NCBI RefSeq assembly: GCF_910592395.1
Contig: NC_088310.1
Location: 20,715,501 to 20,779,500, forward strand
Reading direction: 5' to 3'
DNA length: 64,000 nt
Origin: Lineus longissimus
Lineage: Eukaryota > Nemertea > Pilidiophora > Heteronemertea > Lineidae
Of this stretch, positions 1 through 15,200 are shown piece by piece. Position numbers and translations under genes: made by a program. Under the pieces are notes generated by a model. It worked only from the letters and a program-made list of their open reading frames with translations, ran no database searches and was not told where the DNA came from. Within the stretch, counting starts at the first letter, position 1. Each line of letters opens with the position of its first letter.

Positions 1-220
1 TGCTTCATTATCAAGTGCATTCTGCACTGTCTGTGAAACATCAGGACAACAAATTAAGAGATGGAAATAAATTATCTTTTAGATAACCCATTTGTAGATA
101 TCTGTCATGCTCAAAGTGATTACATCAACATGAAGCTGAGTTGAAATCCCTTAAGCTGCAAGACGAAGCTAAAAATATTCTCTTAATTGTGTGCTTCGTG
201 GAGAAAAAACCCTTTCCTAC

Positions 221-3200
221 CTGTTGCCGATCTTTTTGCGACAGACGCGGCACATCTTCTCCTCAGTTATGACACATCGCACTTTCTGGTAATGCATTCT
301 TTGTTCTTGGACCTAGAACGAGTAAAGAGGATCTTCCTGTATTTCACTAATGAGAAAGGAGGACATTTTTTTGCTCAAAAGGAAATTCCGCACCTAACCT
401 AGTGGGCGGCTAGATTTCCATGGCAGGAACTGGAGAGAGAGCAATAAGCTGCCATCTTACCGCTGAAAAGTGGACACTGCCACCTCAACACGCATGTAAG
501 ATGACTGGGCGGGTTTGACTCTGACATCTGTTGATGTGGTTTCTGTGACCAAAGACCAACACACATCCGGGAAGACTGGAAAAGAGGGATGAAACCTTGG
601 ATGGAAAGTCAACAACTGACTTCTACATCAGTCAACTTCTAATGCAACGCATGGACAAAAAACCCTGATAAACCACCAACAAAACCCCCTAGGTACATCT
701 GGCTTCAACAGCAACAGATGATATAGCAGTCAATATTTTGCACCTGAGTTCTTGTTTATAATCAGGTTACCAGACGAGCTGCAAGTTTCCGGTAGAAAAA
801 CGAAAGCATAGTGCTATAGACACCTTCCCTGATTGAAACAGAGCTGGTTTGCGGCAAAAAGACTACCAATGACTACCTGTCTTATATTGATACAATGCTT
901 CTCTTCTCACAACAATATCGCTAACTTTAACCATGAAACACCAAGAAACATCTCCTCAGCCTTAAAAGAGAACAGAACAACACCTTTCGTCTTAAATCTG
1001 CATGAAAAACACATTTTTCGACAATGTCCCCCTGCCCCTCTTCGCTATGTGGCCTGATCTTTCCCAAATAGGAAGTTCTGCAAGGATTTGTCTCAAAGGA
1101 TGTTCCACCTCTCTCTGGAAATGTAGGCAAGTGTAAGTTAGACGAGGTGGAGGATGGGAACACAATCACATGATGATTACATAACATGTAACACATAGCT
1201 AACATTGATTACTCATGATATGACATAATCTCTGTGTCAATTCAAAGGAAAGGAAATTATCAAGGCGCCAGCTAATGTATCAATTATTCTGGGGGGAACT
1301 AATCATGACTTCGTTGCGTCCCCATCATGTTAATAATAACAAAGATCTGTGGACATGCTCTGTCATTTGTCAGCTGTACATCAGTGTTGGCCAACATTGT
1401 AAGCTAACATAATCATTTTTCCTCCAGTGATATGTTGTACAGTGAAGGTCAAAAGTAACATCTGGTCCTCCTCTCACATGCGAACTCGAGTGACATTCTG
1501 CAAATCTCGTCAGAATCAAGTTTTCATATTCTTCAGTGAGACCTCTGAATTCCATTCACTAGCATGCTAAAAGCATGTTGCGTGTGAATAAGAGCTATTG
1601 CTTAGTACAATATTTGCAAGGTATGGTCAGGCAATACATTCAATTTGCAGACAATTCATAGCAGCTACAATTTTTTTCCAATCTTTTCATGACGTCTGAC
1701 AGTAATTGTGATGTACTACTTTGGTCAATTTGAGATACATTATATGGGAGTTTTATTCAAAAATAAAAAGTATGTAATCTTTTTTGCGTCACCTAGTATA
1801 AACTGTTGCGGAGTTGATTATTTGTAGTTATCGTCATGTTTTCCCTGAATGAATGATACAGTGGACAAAACAGCACACTTTCATTTATCACATGTCATGA
1901 TATATTGTAATGACCATGTTATAATATGCATCACATGCACTTGGTCACATACACTTGCAATTAGTTTGGGATAGCTGAATCTGACAGGAACAAAACAAAT
2001 AGTCAATCCCAAGTCTTTTTGACCACAATCTTTCCTAAGCTAAGGAATGAGACCAATCAATACATGGAGGCTGATTAAGAAGCTGATTTAGATTATCTCA
2101 TGCATGCAACCCCCAGGAGCTTGGATGGATCCATTTGAGTTCCATCTCAACCTTGCGTGTATAAGCAAGTACATTTATCGTAGACATTTACACATGATTA
2201 TGGTCAATGCATCAACGAGATGGATTGTACATGAATCACAGAAGCAAACATTACATTTGCATTCCATAAGTAATGATAAGTAGGAATAGAGCTGTTCCCA
2301 GATCATCTTCCTTTCTCCCTTGCATTCTCAGCCAATTTATAGAGACGCTTCCATTGGTGATTTCGTGAAAATTAATCTGGTTCCTGCTGATAGTCTCCCT
2401 GTAACACAAGGAAAGGAGAGAATGCAGATGACCCTGGTACCTGTGATGTTGTGAACTAGGTATGTCAAATGAAAGTTAATGACCTTGAATCTCATGGTTA
2501 TTCAGAAAACTACTTGTAGTAACCAAAGAATGTTAATAGTGTTTATACAGTCAGCTACAGCACTCAGTTTGGACCAAAAGGATGTCAAGTCCATCAGATA
2601 ATACATTAATGGTAAGAAGTTCTAAGCGATCATTATACAGATCCGAAAAATTCTTCCTCTGGATGATCAACACTTGCTCGACTATGACTCAGGATGTTTC
2701 AGTGCTATCAGAATCTCATTGAGTCCCCAAGGACCAGTTAATGATGCTGATTTCTCCACATCTGACAGCAAGCATCACAGGATTTCAGAATCACAGTACA
2801 GAAACAATTTCAGTCAGCTTTTGACTTTCAGTGAGAGAGTGGTTTTTCGGGACACTCTGTAGTATTTAAGTAAGCGAACACCATACCCACAGATGTGGTC
2901 ATTACTGCTCCGTTCCTGGGCTATATCAATAGTTATCTACTTCAAGCCAAGGTCAAGTTTTCTGATATGAGGCGCTGATTAGATAAAGAGAGGTTTTGGA
3001 AGTATAAAATAGAGTGCCAACCACTTCAATGGGGAAGGGGTTTCAAATATCTATGAAATTGCTATGATGTACATATCTAGCTTTGCCTGGTTATGAAAAT
3101 AAAGAAGAAGAAGTTTTCAATATGGAGTGAAAATCAATCCATCTCAGACAGTCAGGTGCTTGTAAAATGGCTCTGGATTATTTAAGAAGTGTAAAGGTAT

Positions 3201-6200
3201 ATGTTATGGAGCTCAATACTGGCAGGTAAAAGGTATTGATGGACACCAATAGTGAGCAGTCCATGTCTTAGTATTGTGAACTTCATAGACAGCAGTCATC
3301 CTTCTACCCTTGAACCAAGGTTCAGTTGACTTTTAAAGGCACAGTACATCTATATCTCCTGGCTATATGTACTTTATTTTGATACTGACCCACCCTTCAT
3401 TGCACAATGGGCGCCTACTGCACCCAATGCAGATGATTTCTACGAAAATGTATTACAAATTGCTATACCATATTGCAACAGGTGTTTCATGTAGAATTCG
3501 TGCCTGGAAAACACAACATGAATATTCGATGATATACTCCATACACAGCTGACCCGCAAATTCATCAATAACTCCAATATTGACATCAATGCTAAATATA
3601 GCACCATACTTTTTATTAATACTGGCTGAATCATAGTACTATGAATCAATATTTGAGGTCCATTGTGGATCAGAAAGTTTTGAGATGAAAGCACTCATCC
3701 TGAGATGACACCATATGTAATAGCATTGCTGCAACAAGTGAAATGGCCTTACGAGATTTAAGGGATATTAGAATTGGGTAAAATAAGAGAATTCTGTCCA
3801 GATAAGGAGTAGTCAAATATGCAGGACCTCAGCAATATGTGGACGCAATGTGGATGAACCAGAAGCAAAAAGATGAAATAGCAAATTTCTGACGTGGAAT
3901 CTTTCGTGATTATTGAGGTGGCACCTGGCAATTTTGATAAAGTTACTCAGCATGATGCCAGTATATCCTAGGAGTACCGGTACTATGATGCAGCTGGCTG
4001 GTATTGTTAGCGAACAAATCATGTATGCGCAGATGAGGTCATTGACGGATATAAGCGGTCAATACTGTCTTGTCATCAGACCAGCACAATTTCAATAAAG
4101 TCTGGATACCCGTGTCTTCCGTGTGATGCCTTTAATAAGGCTGATGCCCTGCATCATTGGTTAGACTAGCGACTTTGGCCAAGTTGCTCAATTGGCATTT
4201 ACGAGACTATTTCTTTACGAAAGGAAATACTGGCCTTTGCCTCTAACACTAATTTATCAACTTTTGTCTCTAACACTGACTGGCTTCTATATCAATGACA
4301 GTAAACGATGACACAGAGACGCTTGTGCGATGTGAAAAAGTTGGATGACTATGACAGATGGGTGGAGCGAAATAGTGTCATATGACTGTGGAAATGACAA
4401 CAGGTGCTACAGGGCAAATGACTAGATAAACTTGTGCAGTCAAGAAGCTTAACAGATGAAAAGAGAAGCAGATAACTTTCATGAACTTGAAATTTTTGAC
4501 AATGAGCTGGTGAATGCCTTCAATTGTGCAACAGAACATTCAAAGTTCGTGACTTCCATTATTATCTTGTCTTTTCCAACATTGTAAAGTGATGAGCTGC
4601 TGATGGATCTCGCACTATCAGACATACAAACCCCATTGTATGTATTGAATAAACACTGGATGTGACACAATCAATGATGATATTGAAATACATGCACTGG
4701 ACTACCGCAGCTCAGTTTGCAATCGAGGTTCCACCCCAGAACGATAAGATCAATATCAAGGAGGATATAGTGGGGACACATCGACAGATTTAGAACAAAT
4801 TTATAGCACGTAAATGATATCTCATATCGTTTTAAAGTAGTCAACAGTTTAGGCTTTGGCAGTTGGGAGGAGGTGGTAACTTTTATGTGATTGGGAGGAC
4901 ATCACTTGCAGCGCCGCTGACAGTGCACTTAATCGAATATATGTGGCATGCCTCCATGAACTGGCTGTGAGCTTGGTAATACTCACACACTGTAAATGAA
5001 ACAGAATTCTAAATTGATATTTAGAATGATTGATGATTTGTGATGTCTGCTTCACTCGATCCCTTGAGACCATGAACCTGAATAATTTTATCGATTTTTC
5101 AACTAATTATGGTAATATCAGTGGCTAATGGAATGAAATGGACAAACTGTAGCAATAGTAAATCAGACGTCATTGGAACCATACATGTTTTACTCGTTTT
5201 ATATGTTCGAAAGGTTTGAAGATTACTGGTACTGCTACAGGAACTGTGTCAACACAAGTCAGGTATGGACCATGAAACTGATATACACCCTACTGACCTT
5301 TATAGCAGTGAGCATGTCAGGGATTGATTGACCCCGTCTTTCCTATCACTGAAACTGTGACAGGTTGAAGACAGTTTCCTCATTACAGAAATCAAGACCA
5401 TCAAGGCCATTGCAGAAGGCTTCAGGGAGGAACTATTCCTGAACCTCAGACCCTGTCAGGCCAGTTTCGGAAACTGGCCCAAATGGCCTTAGAAGTAACA
5501 TTTTGATCCCCAAGGCTTTGACATCACAGTCGGCCGATATTTTAGAGGGAGCATGAGGTGGTACAAAACACTGGAAGTCCAATGCACAGTTGCTCTCAAA
5601 TCTCTGAGCCTTGCCACTGAGCTAGGAATTGCTCGACTCCATCCCACAGCCAATATCTTATTGATTTTTCTCACATCAGCCTACTTGGATATATCCAGTT
5701 GGAAGAACAGCTTATCGACGGCTGAAACGAAAAGGAAACAATCTCTTGCACGCTCTCTCAAGTAACTTTTATCAATCGTTGTGAAAGTCACAATCGATAT
5801 GAATATAGTTTGTTTCATGAGAAACTGGCATTTGGATTATTGGTGATTCCACACAGAACGCACTGTAGTTGAACATGTGAAATTTCAAAGTCTGAAGTAT
5901 TTTATATTCGCTTATATTCACAAATTGGACAATGCATCACCAAGTATGTCACTGTCAAATTCCCCCACTACGTTGTATCTTTAGGCTTTTTGCATGTAGT
6001 GTCGACCCATGAAACAGACTATAGTACACTGTAAGAGTACGCAGACAGCCTTGAGTGCAGACAGCCTGATATTTTATTCACATCATTAAAATATGAAATT
6101 GTTACCAAAGCACAATCGTAATTGGATTTTTTGCCAATTATGTTCAAGGCAGAAAATAAAGGAGAAGATTCGTGCAAATATGAGAGAAAATCGATGAGTT

Positions 6201-9200
6201 ACTCTAATGAATGAGCTATATTAAGACCAGCTATAAATAGCACAGAGATTTATGATGCGTTTCCAATTAGTTGTGCCGTTACAGACATGCCAGGCTGGAT
6301 CGATATACTTGAAGAAGATCTATAGACCGTGCCTCGTCAGTAACAGAGACAGAATTAGTCTTTCATTGATGAGACAGGAAAAGCTTTAAAATATGCATTA
6401 GATTAATAATTGCAGTCATCAAAGTGTCTGGGATCAATCAAACATATGACGATAGTCTTTACCAACAGTTGGTAGAATTTTTTTCATTCATTTGCACCGT
6501 AAGGGTATATTGAACGCTGAGAAGAAAGTTGAACCATATTTGCTGCCTAAGCCTATGAAGGTTTGAACGACCAAGACCAGTGGAGTAGGCTCCAGTCACT
6601 ACCAGTGCTCTTCAAGAATGGTTTCCAATCATTCCTAGCATTACCGTCCAACGACTACTGAAGTACTCCATATCTCTGATGTACGATAGATTACTGAGGT
6701 AGACAGGCTATGCTAGAACTATCATGATAAGGGTACTAGGCAACGGCAACAGTGATATTCTAAGTCTTTTCAAAAATCACTAAAAGATCATGGTTTTACT
6801 GTCTACTGATGATGAAAGATGAAGGAAAACCCTCACTCATTTCCTGAAAGAGGTTGCAGAGAATTCAAATTTCATCAGCCTTGCAAGCTTTGGGTGGAGA
6901 AGCAAACTAGGGAAGGGCTGCAGACTTAAAGGATGAACCGTTAACTCTCTTCGCTCTGTACTAACTGGAAGATGTTATGCTTCTGTTCAGTTATATACAT
7001 TAGCTAGTAGGAATTTATCTTGGGCTGCTGCAGGCAAGCATCAGTTGGTAAGTATGTGTAGATTGTTACTATTTATATGAACAGATGGGTGCAGAGCTTC
7101 ATCCCGATCTCATTTGTTTTGGTTTTTACCTGCGAATCAATCAGACTGACTTAAGAAAAAGGATTGCAGCACACCTCACCATTTCCTGAGCTGAATAGAA
7201 GAACAGTATTTTAAAGAAATCTTCTCGACTACCTGTATGCTGGCAGAGAAATCCAACCACAAGTTGTACTTCCGCCTGCAGTGATGGCTTCCACAGTGAA
7301 AGTGTAACCCACCATGTCAACTGAAGGATGCTACTGACACAGAAAAGCAACATCTATAAGGGCTCATTTCACACAAGACTAAGCTCAAAGTGTGTCTCGT
7401 TGGTTATATTTGCTCCATTGGCTCAAGGGAGCAGATTAGCTCAAGGGAGTCGAGTATCAGCCTTGCCCAGCTTAATATAGTCTACACCAGGGACAGCTTG
7501 TGTGATGGACACATCCATATATGGTCAACATGTCACCCAGAATCGTTTTCATTGTTCATTTCATCATTCATAATGCTGAATCGACTTGATACAAGCATTA
7601 ATTCAGTTTGGTATAGTTTGATTAATTCCAATCACAACTTTCATGAAATTCACCAGAAGGGGAAAGCGCTCCCTCCTTTCCTTCTCAGCCTGACAACTGG
7701 TGCCAACCACAACCCAGACATAGATCGATAGAACCACTCTCTTCTAATGTCAAATGACACCAAATCCCAAGATTAAGTCCCTTAAACCATTCTCATAAAG
7801 GGGCAACCGGCTAAAGCTTCCTCAGATTCCAAATCAATATCAAACTTTTTTCATTCAGATACACATATTCTCTTCTCGAAGTGTTAGTTCAGCCGTGAGT
7901 AGCTTCTCAACGAGATATTGAGCGATGTTCTTCTTGTCGCTTGTTGTGCTCAAGACAGATAGTGATAGTTAAGTCTATTACCACGGCAACACCACTATAT
8001 CATCGACTGTAAAGCCGGCGGGAAACGCAGAAACAATGCCTGTCTGATTTATTTCAACAGGTCTGTGAGATATTTCTTCCTAGCTTGTACCTCGAAGGTC
8101 CGAGTGAACCTTTCGGTTGCCATTAGTGGTTCATGCTATGTGTCAGTAACCTACCCATATGGCAAAGCTTATCATCAGATAGCATGTTCCTTGAAAGCGT
8201 CGGAGCTGACTGCCAGAGTGAGGCAGTGCAAACTACCAAGCCACCAAGCTTGCAGATGAAGGATTTTGTGAATCACAGGAAAGGCATTCAACGAGGATAC
8301 CTGCAAGCTTTGAAGAATTCAGGGTTGCGTAATTGTTGAAGTTGTATAAGCTATGCCAGTTTCCCTCCAGGTACAAAGTATAGGAAAGGTACTTGTGTAT
8401 CGGCAATACCGGTAAGTCATATATTTTGCTGTGACCAAAAGGTGAGTAGGGAGTCAACTGGCACAACCTTTGAAGAAGATTTTACAGACAAACCTTGCGA
8501 CTGCTCTTTCCCACCCCTCAGGCACTGAATCACGACCCTCTTCTCTGCGAACAACCTGATTCTCCTAGGCTGTGCGAGTTTGTGTTTTACACAGCAGAAA
8601 GATTGGATAAGGAGTTGGCACAGTGGATCATCAACTATAGGCAAAACTGTCAACATATGACAGGAGCTCATTGGAAGGTAAAGGGAAGGGGTATAATGGG
8701 AACTGCACATGCCAATAATATCACGATAAGTATGACAGTTTGGTGAAAGAGATGCCTGGCGGCCTCATCCCTGACAGGTTGGAAGAATGTATCAAAAATA
8801 ACCTGCATTATAATATCTTGCAGGAATACTGATTGTTCCAGTCCGAGGCCGAGGCTACCTGGATGGCCACATGGATCAACTGAGGAAGACAACTTGTGGC
8901 CATCATGTGGTTGAAGATTTTACGAAATAGCTATCAATCCAGTGCTCGATTTTGAGGTTTTCTATGTGTGTGGTTGTCCATTTCAACTGGAAAGTTGCCC
9001 TGCAATAGATTTTAGATCAAAACTCGAGAATATCTATTTGTCAACAGGGCAATTACTGATTAGTAACTTGTAAAATGACTTAACATCACAGTTCTGAATG
9101 CGAACATTGACTATGTAACCACACTATCATCACACATTAAATCATCAGGCACCGCTAGACATTGAACAACATCGCAGGTCATCAGTTTAGTAGCTTTCCT

Positions 9201-12200
9201 GCCAATTCCCGAAACAGTCTCCCTTATCAATCATTTAAAAGCATTTCTTCCCACGAGAGCTAGACTAACAATATTGGGGTATCGTACACATGCGATAAGC
9301 CGCAAAATGTGAACAGCCATGGGGGTATACACAAGAATCTTCATCACACTGTGTATAGAATGTATCAGAAAATTGTTCTAAGAATTTGATTTGGTGCTGA
9401 AGCTGTAGTTTTTCAGCCATTCTGCAGTATTGTGTCCATATCTAGAGTTACAATGTGATGGTATTTTCCCTGGACCTGGATCAAGCCAGAATTTAATCAT
9501 TCCGAAAGTCCATTATTTTGAGCCTGTGTAGTGTAGCAGTTGAGTCTGTCGCAAGAATGGTAACTCCTGTATGAAGTCAGAAAAAAAATCGCATCCTGAT
9601 ATTTGAGCCTTGTCATCCGATACATTGTTCAAGTCTATTTAAGTCTGATTACAGATTAGGTGCATCTCCATTATAATCTGTTGTAAGAGACTGTCTAAAA
9701 TGTCAAGCGATTAAGTCAGAGGTGACACCAGTCAACTCTTTATCCTCATGATGACATACATGCAGTAAAGAACTTACACTCATCAGATATACAGCCAGTT
9801 TTGGCGCATCTGCACATCTGCACATATGCCTACGAGTCTCACTGATGACACGTACATGTAAGACAGGCCTTTTGAACAGGCATACCTCAATCGGCTAAAT
9901 AGCGTCAACGCGGTATTTTCATTTGAGAGACTGTGAGGCCCAGAGGGAATCGTATTGTCAAGATTCAAAGCGCTGTATGTCAAGATAGAGTCAGGGATGA
10001 AGAAACGCCAGAGCCTATCTTACTACAAAGAAGCTATGAGCCATGGATAGCTGGCCGAATACTAATCTCTCCCACTATTAAGCTCCACAGCCATATAAAA
10101 CTGGTGGAGAAGAGAAGTTATGGCCATACACTATTCCTTGGAGGGAAATATACCCCGGCAATCCACAATAACTGAGATCGGTGGTTCTACATATGTTTGA
10201 CAGCAGTATCAGCTAATTCAAGAAGGTATCACCTGATACGGATAGAATATGCTTCCTCTCCATTAATGGGGGGGGGGGGGGTATTAATATGATCTATATC
10301 CTGTGAAAATAAGCTGAATGTGGTTCTCACTCCCTTCCTTCTCATCAACAACAAGTGTCTACATACGACCAGAAGGTAGTCTCTGTGATAAGGTGTCTGT
10401 CGCCTGGGGGAACTGTCATCATTTCAGCGATACTCTAAGATCAAAGCCCGCGATAATTCATTTAATCCAGGAGCAGTAAGCAAGGTAACATCATTCTATC
10501 AGGTTTGATAGGAATAATGGTAACTGAATTTATCAACTTGAGTCTTCTTTTGTTGCAGAAATCTCAAATGATTTGTCTTCTGACATATTCTCTCTCAAAA
10601 ATGAGTTTTTTGCGATATAATTTGTGTTTATTGTTGACGAAATGGATGATGCAGACCAAGGAAAAGCCACACTTCCATGGAAAATGCCTGTCCCCTGTCC
10701 TAGAATTTCACCAACATGGCTGAATGTTTGCAACACTCTGACATGAGAATTGATCCAAGGACAGTATCATAAAGTTCACATATTTATACACCTCCCAATC
10801 TTTTATCGAAGAATTGAAATTTACGATCATTTCCTATATCTTGATAATAAATAACCAACTTAGTTTGCAAACAATCCAATTAGCACAAAGCATGATACAC
10901 GACTATCATGGAATTAAGATTTATTGCCATGTAATTTGGGCTTTGGCTTTCATTTGACAGAATAATGAAGTAATTGCTGCAGATAGTTGTGATTCGGGTA
11001 GATTGGTTGATAAACAGCTCACTACGACAAATCAGGATCTGACAACTATGCATTACAAAGCTACCTTGATGAGTCAATATTGCCGCCCAGCAGCGATTAC
11101 CTGTCTTTAACAATTTAAATTAAAGGTTATCATTATCTGCACCCCTAGATCTAACCTAAAGTCAAATTTCCCGCTTCAAAGGACTGAATCTCTAAAATGC
11201 TTTGATGTAAAGAACAAGTACTTTTTCTTTCTTCGGGAAGGGATATCTGAATCAAAATTCATAATTTACTTTTTTCAACCTTATGTCAAAGGAGAGGTCA
11301 AGATGAATTCTAAAGGGGAAGGTCGTCAGAAAAGTACTTTTGAGACACTCCCTTGAATATCAGGATTATCACTTGCTAACAGCAACTGTTCCTGGCTTCC
11401 CTTCAGCTCTATGTAACTCAATACAAGACAGAATTAAACGAAGCTAATCAATAAATAAGAGAATGTCATATCACCCAGTCACGCAATCACATCCTCCTCA
11501 GGGCATGCAATTAAATACTTGACTACTTGTTTTGTCTTTCGAATTGCACTTCTTCATTTTAACCCTTTAGCTATAAGAGAAACTGATGCAACAAGTTGCT
11601 GCAAGTCAATTTTCATCAGGAAATCAATACTCTGGACTTTTAATCAACACCAAGGTCGGCAGGAGTCGGAATAAACGTCAACACTCGGTTACAGAACTAC
11701 GTTTTTTTCCTTTCTATCGTCCTGTGTCGAGCAACAATAGACATCTGCTAGCATTTCATTCGAACTGAGTCACTGATAACCACCAGCAGGAATAACGTCT
11801 GTCACAACTTACACGCCTGTAATCACCAGGGGAGCGATATTGATCTGCGCTGACAACATCATATCAAAGCGGAAAAATAACACACATCGCCACATCATGG
11901 CTTTTTAGCCTGACTTTATAGTTTTTTCAGAGACCGTTCAAAGGATTAATCAGAAAATCTAGACGGATATGTATTATCTACAGGGTTGTTCCCTGACATA
12001 GGAATTCTGTAACAATTGTAAATGCTTGTGGGACATTATCTCAAGGCACTTATCCTTTAAACAACTGATCACATGTCCCGGAGTATTTCTAATTTTTTAG
12101 TTCGTTTCACCGGGAGAGTATATTTTTCTCTTGCCTGAGAATGATCTGGCTGGAAAATGGTCAGTACTAATCTAAGTTAAGCCGTCTGCTGAGTGCTTTC

Positions 12201-15200
12201 AGCTAGCTGTGACCTAGAGATCCTGATCTTTATTCAGTCGTCCTGACTAAGCAGACAGCGTGATTGATATTTGAATGTGTTATCAGAGAAAATAGCCCGT
12301 CCGACTTTATGACTTTGGCCGAGTCAATATGATATCAAAGCACTGCCCCACTTACACAGGATATGTCATTGACCAGACCTGATGGGCCATGAAGACACAT
12401 ATTTATTATCATCTGCTTGTGGACTCATAAACTGGCACATTTTATCAAAATTTATATGGACCATTAACTGTATGTGAACTTTCAACCACATATAAACAAT
12501 CGCTGCAGGGGTTAACATTCTTGAGCTGTTTTCGCCAACAACCACTACTTGTTAATGAGGTCAGATAAAAAATATCTCAAATTAATTGTCATCTATATCA
12601 GAAATACGTTGCAGGCTACTTCACACTGTTTGTCTGCTCTGAATACCATGATAATGCATACTATGCATTGTGATCATGTATATCAGCAGAATTTTGATGT
12701 GCATATGGCTAGGTTGGCAAGAAGTTTCGAGATCAGGAGAGATACTGTGCCAATCAATAAAAGAATATTTCAATAAAATTATCTTATCTTATCAAATGTG
12801 GTGTCCGAGAAAAATGCATGACTGCTGTCGGGATATCTAACAATATTTGAACAGGATTTAAGATGGGAAGGGTATTGTGAGGGCCTTTTTTCAAAACAAG
12901 ATAATGAGAACAGGCAAATGCTCCCTTTCCCTTCTTCCAATGGTTAAATGGTCTTGTTTGTATACCTACTCATTTGTCACAAATTCAGTTTCGCACTACC
13001 TGTGTAGATGGCGTTGTGGTCACCCGTTAGACATTATCGTGAATTAAAACAAGCACATTTCGATGGATAAGACTGAACCGAATGCCTGTATCGCCCATTT
13101 TGTTTTGATAGTATGGAATGTAAGACATAGACAAGATAACTTTTTCTATCACAAAAAATGTTAACAAAACTGACAAATGGATCAGAGGCAAAAACACTGT
13201 AGAGTTACAAGGTAAGGCACTCATTACACAGCAGACGATACCAACTCATCAATCAGCCAGCGTATAGCAGACTTAATTCCAACAATACTGCTAGATGGCA
13301 ACACCACACAGCGCTCACACCCATGCCATTCGTGGCTAGAGGGACTACTTTCAGCAAATATCTATAAGGGAATGTAAAATGTAAATCTTCTAGTAATCAT
13401 GTCTGCCGCTAGGGGGAGACTTATTCCAGTGGCCGAGCAGAAAGGTTATCTACTTAGTCATAGCGTCCCACTCAAAGTTTTCTGCGATGATTCTTCAAGT
13501 ATTGTTTCAGCACCGGACGACTTATGACTCTTTCCGTAAATATTAATCACTGTTGCCACAAGAAAATATCGGAGTTTATTCATTGTTTCACTCAAACATT
13601 TCAACAGGCATGAAAAAAATGAAACCATAAAGTGAAGACAGAGCTAAATCTAATCAGGATCACAGGGCAGTCGCGACTGAAGTCAAAATCAGAGTCTGTC
13701 AAGTTTTTAAAAATGATGAAACCTGCGTCCAAAGCTGAGGGTTTGGGGCGTAATATGATCAAGCTGAAACAAGGACGCAGGATTCTATTGTGTTGGTTGA
13801 ACTTGAAAATATCTGGCCTTAAAATACAATTCTCTCTATGGATCCTGAAGAGGGTAAAATCAATACAGGGGACAATGTTTACTATTGACACACCGCTCTC
13901 TCATCTTGGATGCTTGAGTTGTAAACCAAATAGCTCAAGTGGCGAGAGGTTAATGCATGATACCGTTAGTCACAGCGGGAGCAAATATAACACAGATAAA
14001 CAGCAAATTAGTTAACTCCTTGACTGCCATAGACGTACATGTACAAGACTTTTTCCTGCTCTAACAAATCTGGAATGAAAACACTGGTGTTAAAGAAAAT
14101 ATTGTCCTACCTGCAAATGTTCTGCATAAAGTAGACTCTTGAGGATCTGACAATCACGCTTAACGACTGCCCTCTCCTCCAAAACATCTTCGAGGAATGC
14201 TAAGATATCACGGACTAGGATGTTTGAGGGAAGCATCTCAATTGCCTGGAATCATTAGTAAAGGCTATCTTAAATTAGTTTAGAGTTACCAATGTGGTGG
14301 CAGAGGCACTACCATCTTTAAATACCAATCAATTTCTACATTCTTCTTCTTCTTCTTCTTCTTCTTCAGTGTTTGCCCTTAGGCGTGGGGGCTCCACTTC
14401 TTCAAAGGGACAAAGTTGGGCTCTCCCCGATGAGTACCATGTCCCCAATGCATTGTAGACATGCCTTAACACCCAATGGCCTAGCCCTGAATCTAAATCT
14501 CACAGGAACTCTCACCTTTGCCGTATCCATCTTTGATACAGGGTCCTTGAGCAAGTTGAGGGCTGCCTCAATATTGGACTTTAACTGTGAGCCATGTGGC
14601 GGGTTGATACCAAGACTCGTCCGTAAGTCAGGTGGGCTTAAATACATCTTCAGCAGGGAGAGATACACCTAAAATCATGACGAAATGACTGATTAGTCAG
14701 TGGTGTCTAGCGTTCCACATATGTGTTTTTGGGAGGAGAGGGAGGTGTAGAGGGAAGCGAGGGTTGATGCGATACTCATGAATTGAGTAAGCTCAAATAT
14801 AGTGCTGTCCAACACACAGAGGACTTACACTGCATACTGCAGAATGAAGGGGCAATGTATCTAAGGAAACAATCTGGTGTGAGAGATTTATAACATTTTG
14901 ATATCATTTCAATACAACTTACCTCCTTGTTGCCTTCATGTGATTTGTCATATGTTCTTTTGCAGTAACTGAAATGGATACACTTGTTGTTTAATTTCAT
15001 TGCCCCAGAGATTACAACTCATACAAAAGACAAGCAAGGTTTGAGAGGCAGTCACACTTGACTCTTGACACCCAGGATCTTTAGACTGCTCTGGCACAGG
15101 CACTCTGGCAACTTAAAAGAACAGGAACTTTAGCAGAAAGAAGAGAATAAAGCCACCAGAATGAAACAGGTTATAGTATACGTACTCTTCTGCCATGTGG

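Noticed and set aside
187-402. 71-aa plus-strand open frame near the left edge
   Set aside because: It is antisense to the VPS39 exon 221-312, whose zinc motif and splice sites fit the family.
10267-10280. G-runs (also near 43381, 54826, 55797; C-run near 35692) as G-quadruplex regulators
   Set aside because: They are single homopolymer tracts without the four-run pattern and may vary by sequencing error.
13632-14015. 127-aa plus-strand open frame
   Set aside because: No domain, low-complexity basic composition, and it lies inside the long VPS39 intron; no splice or start evidence.
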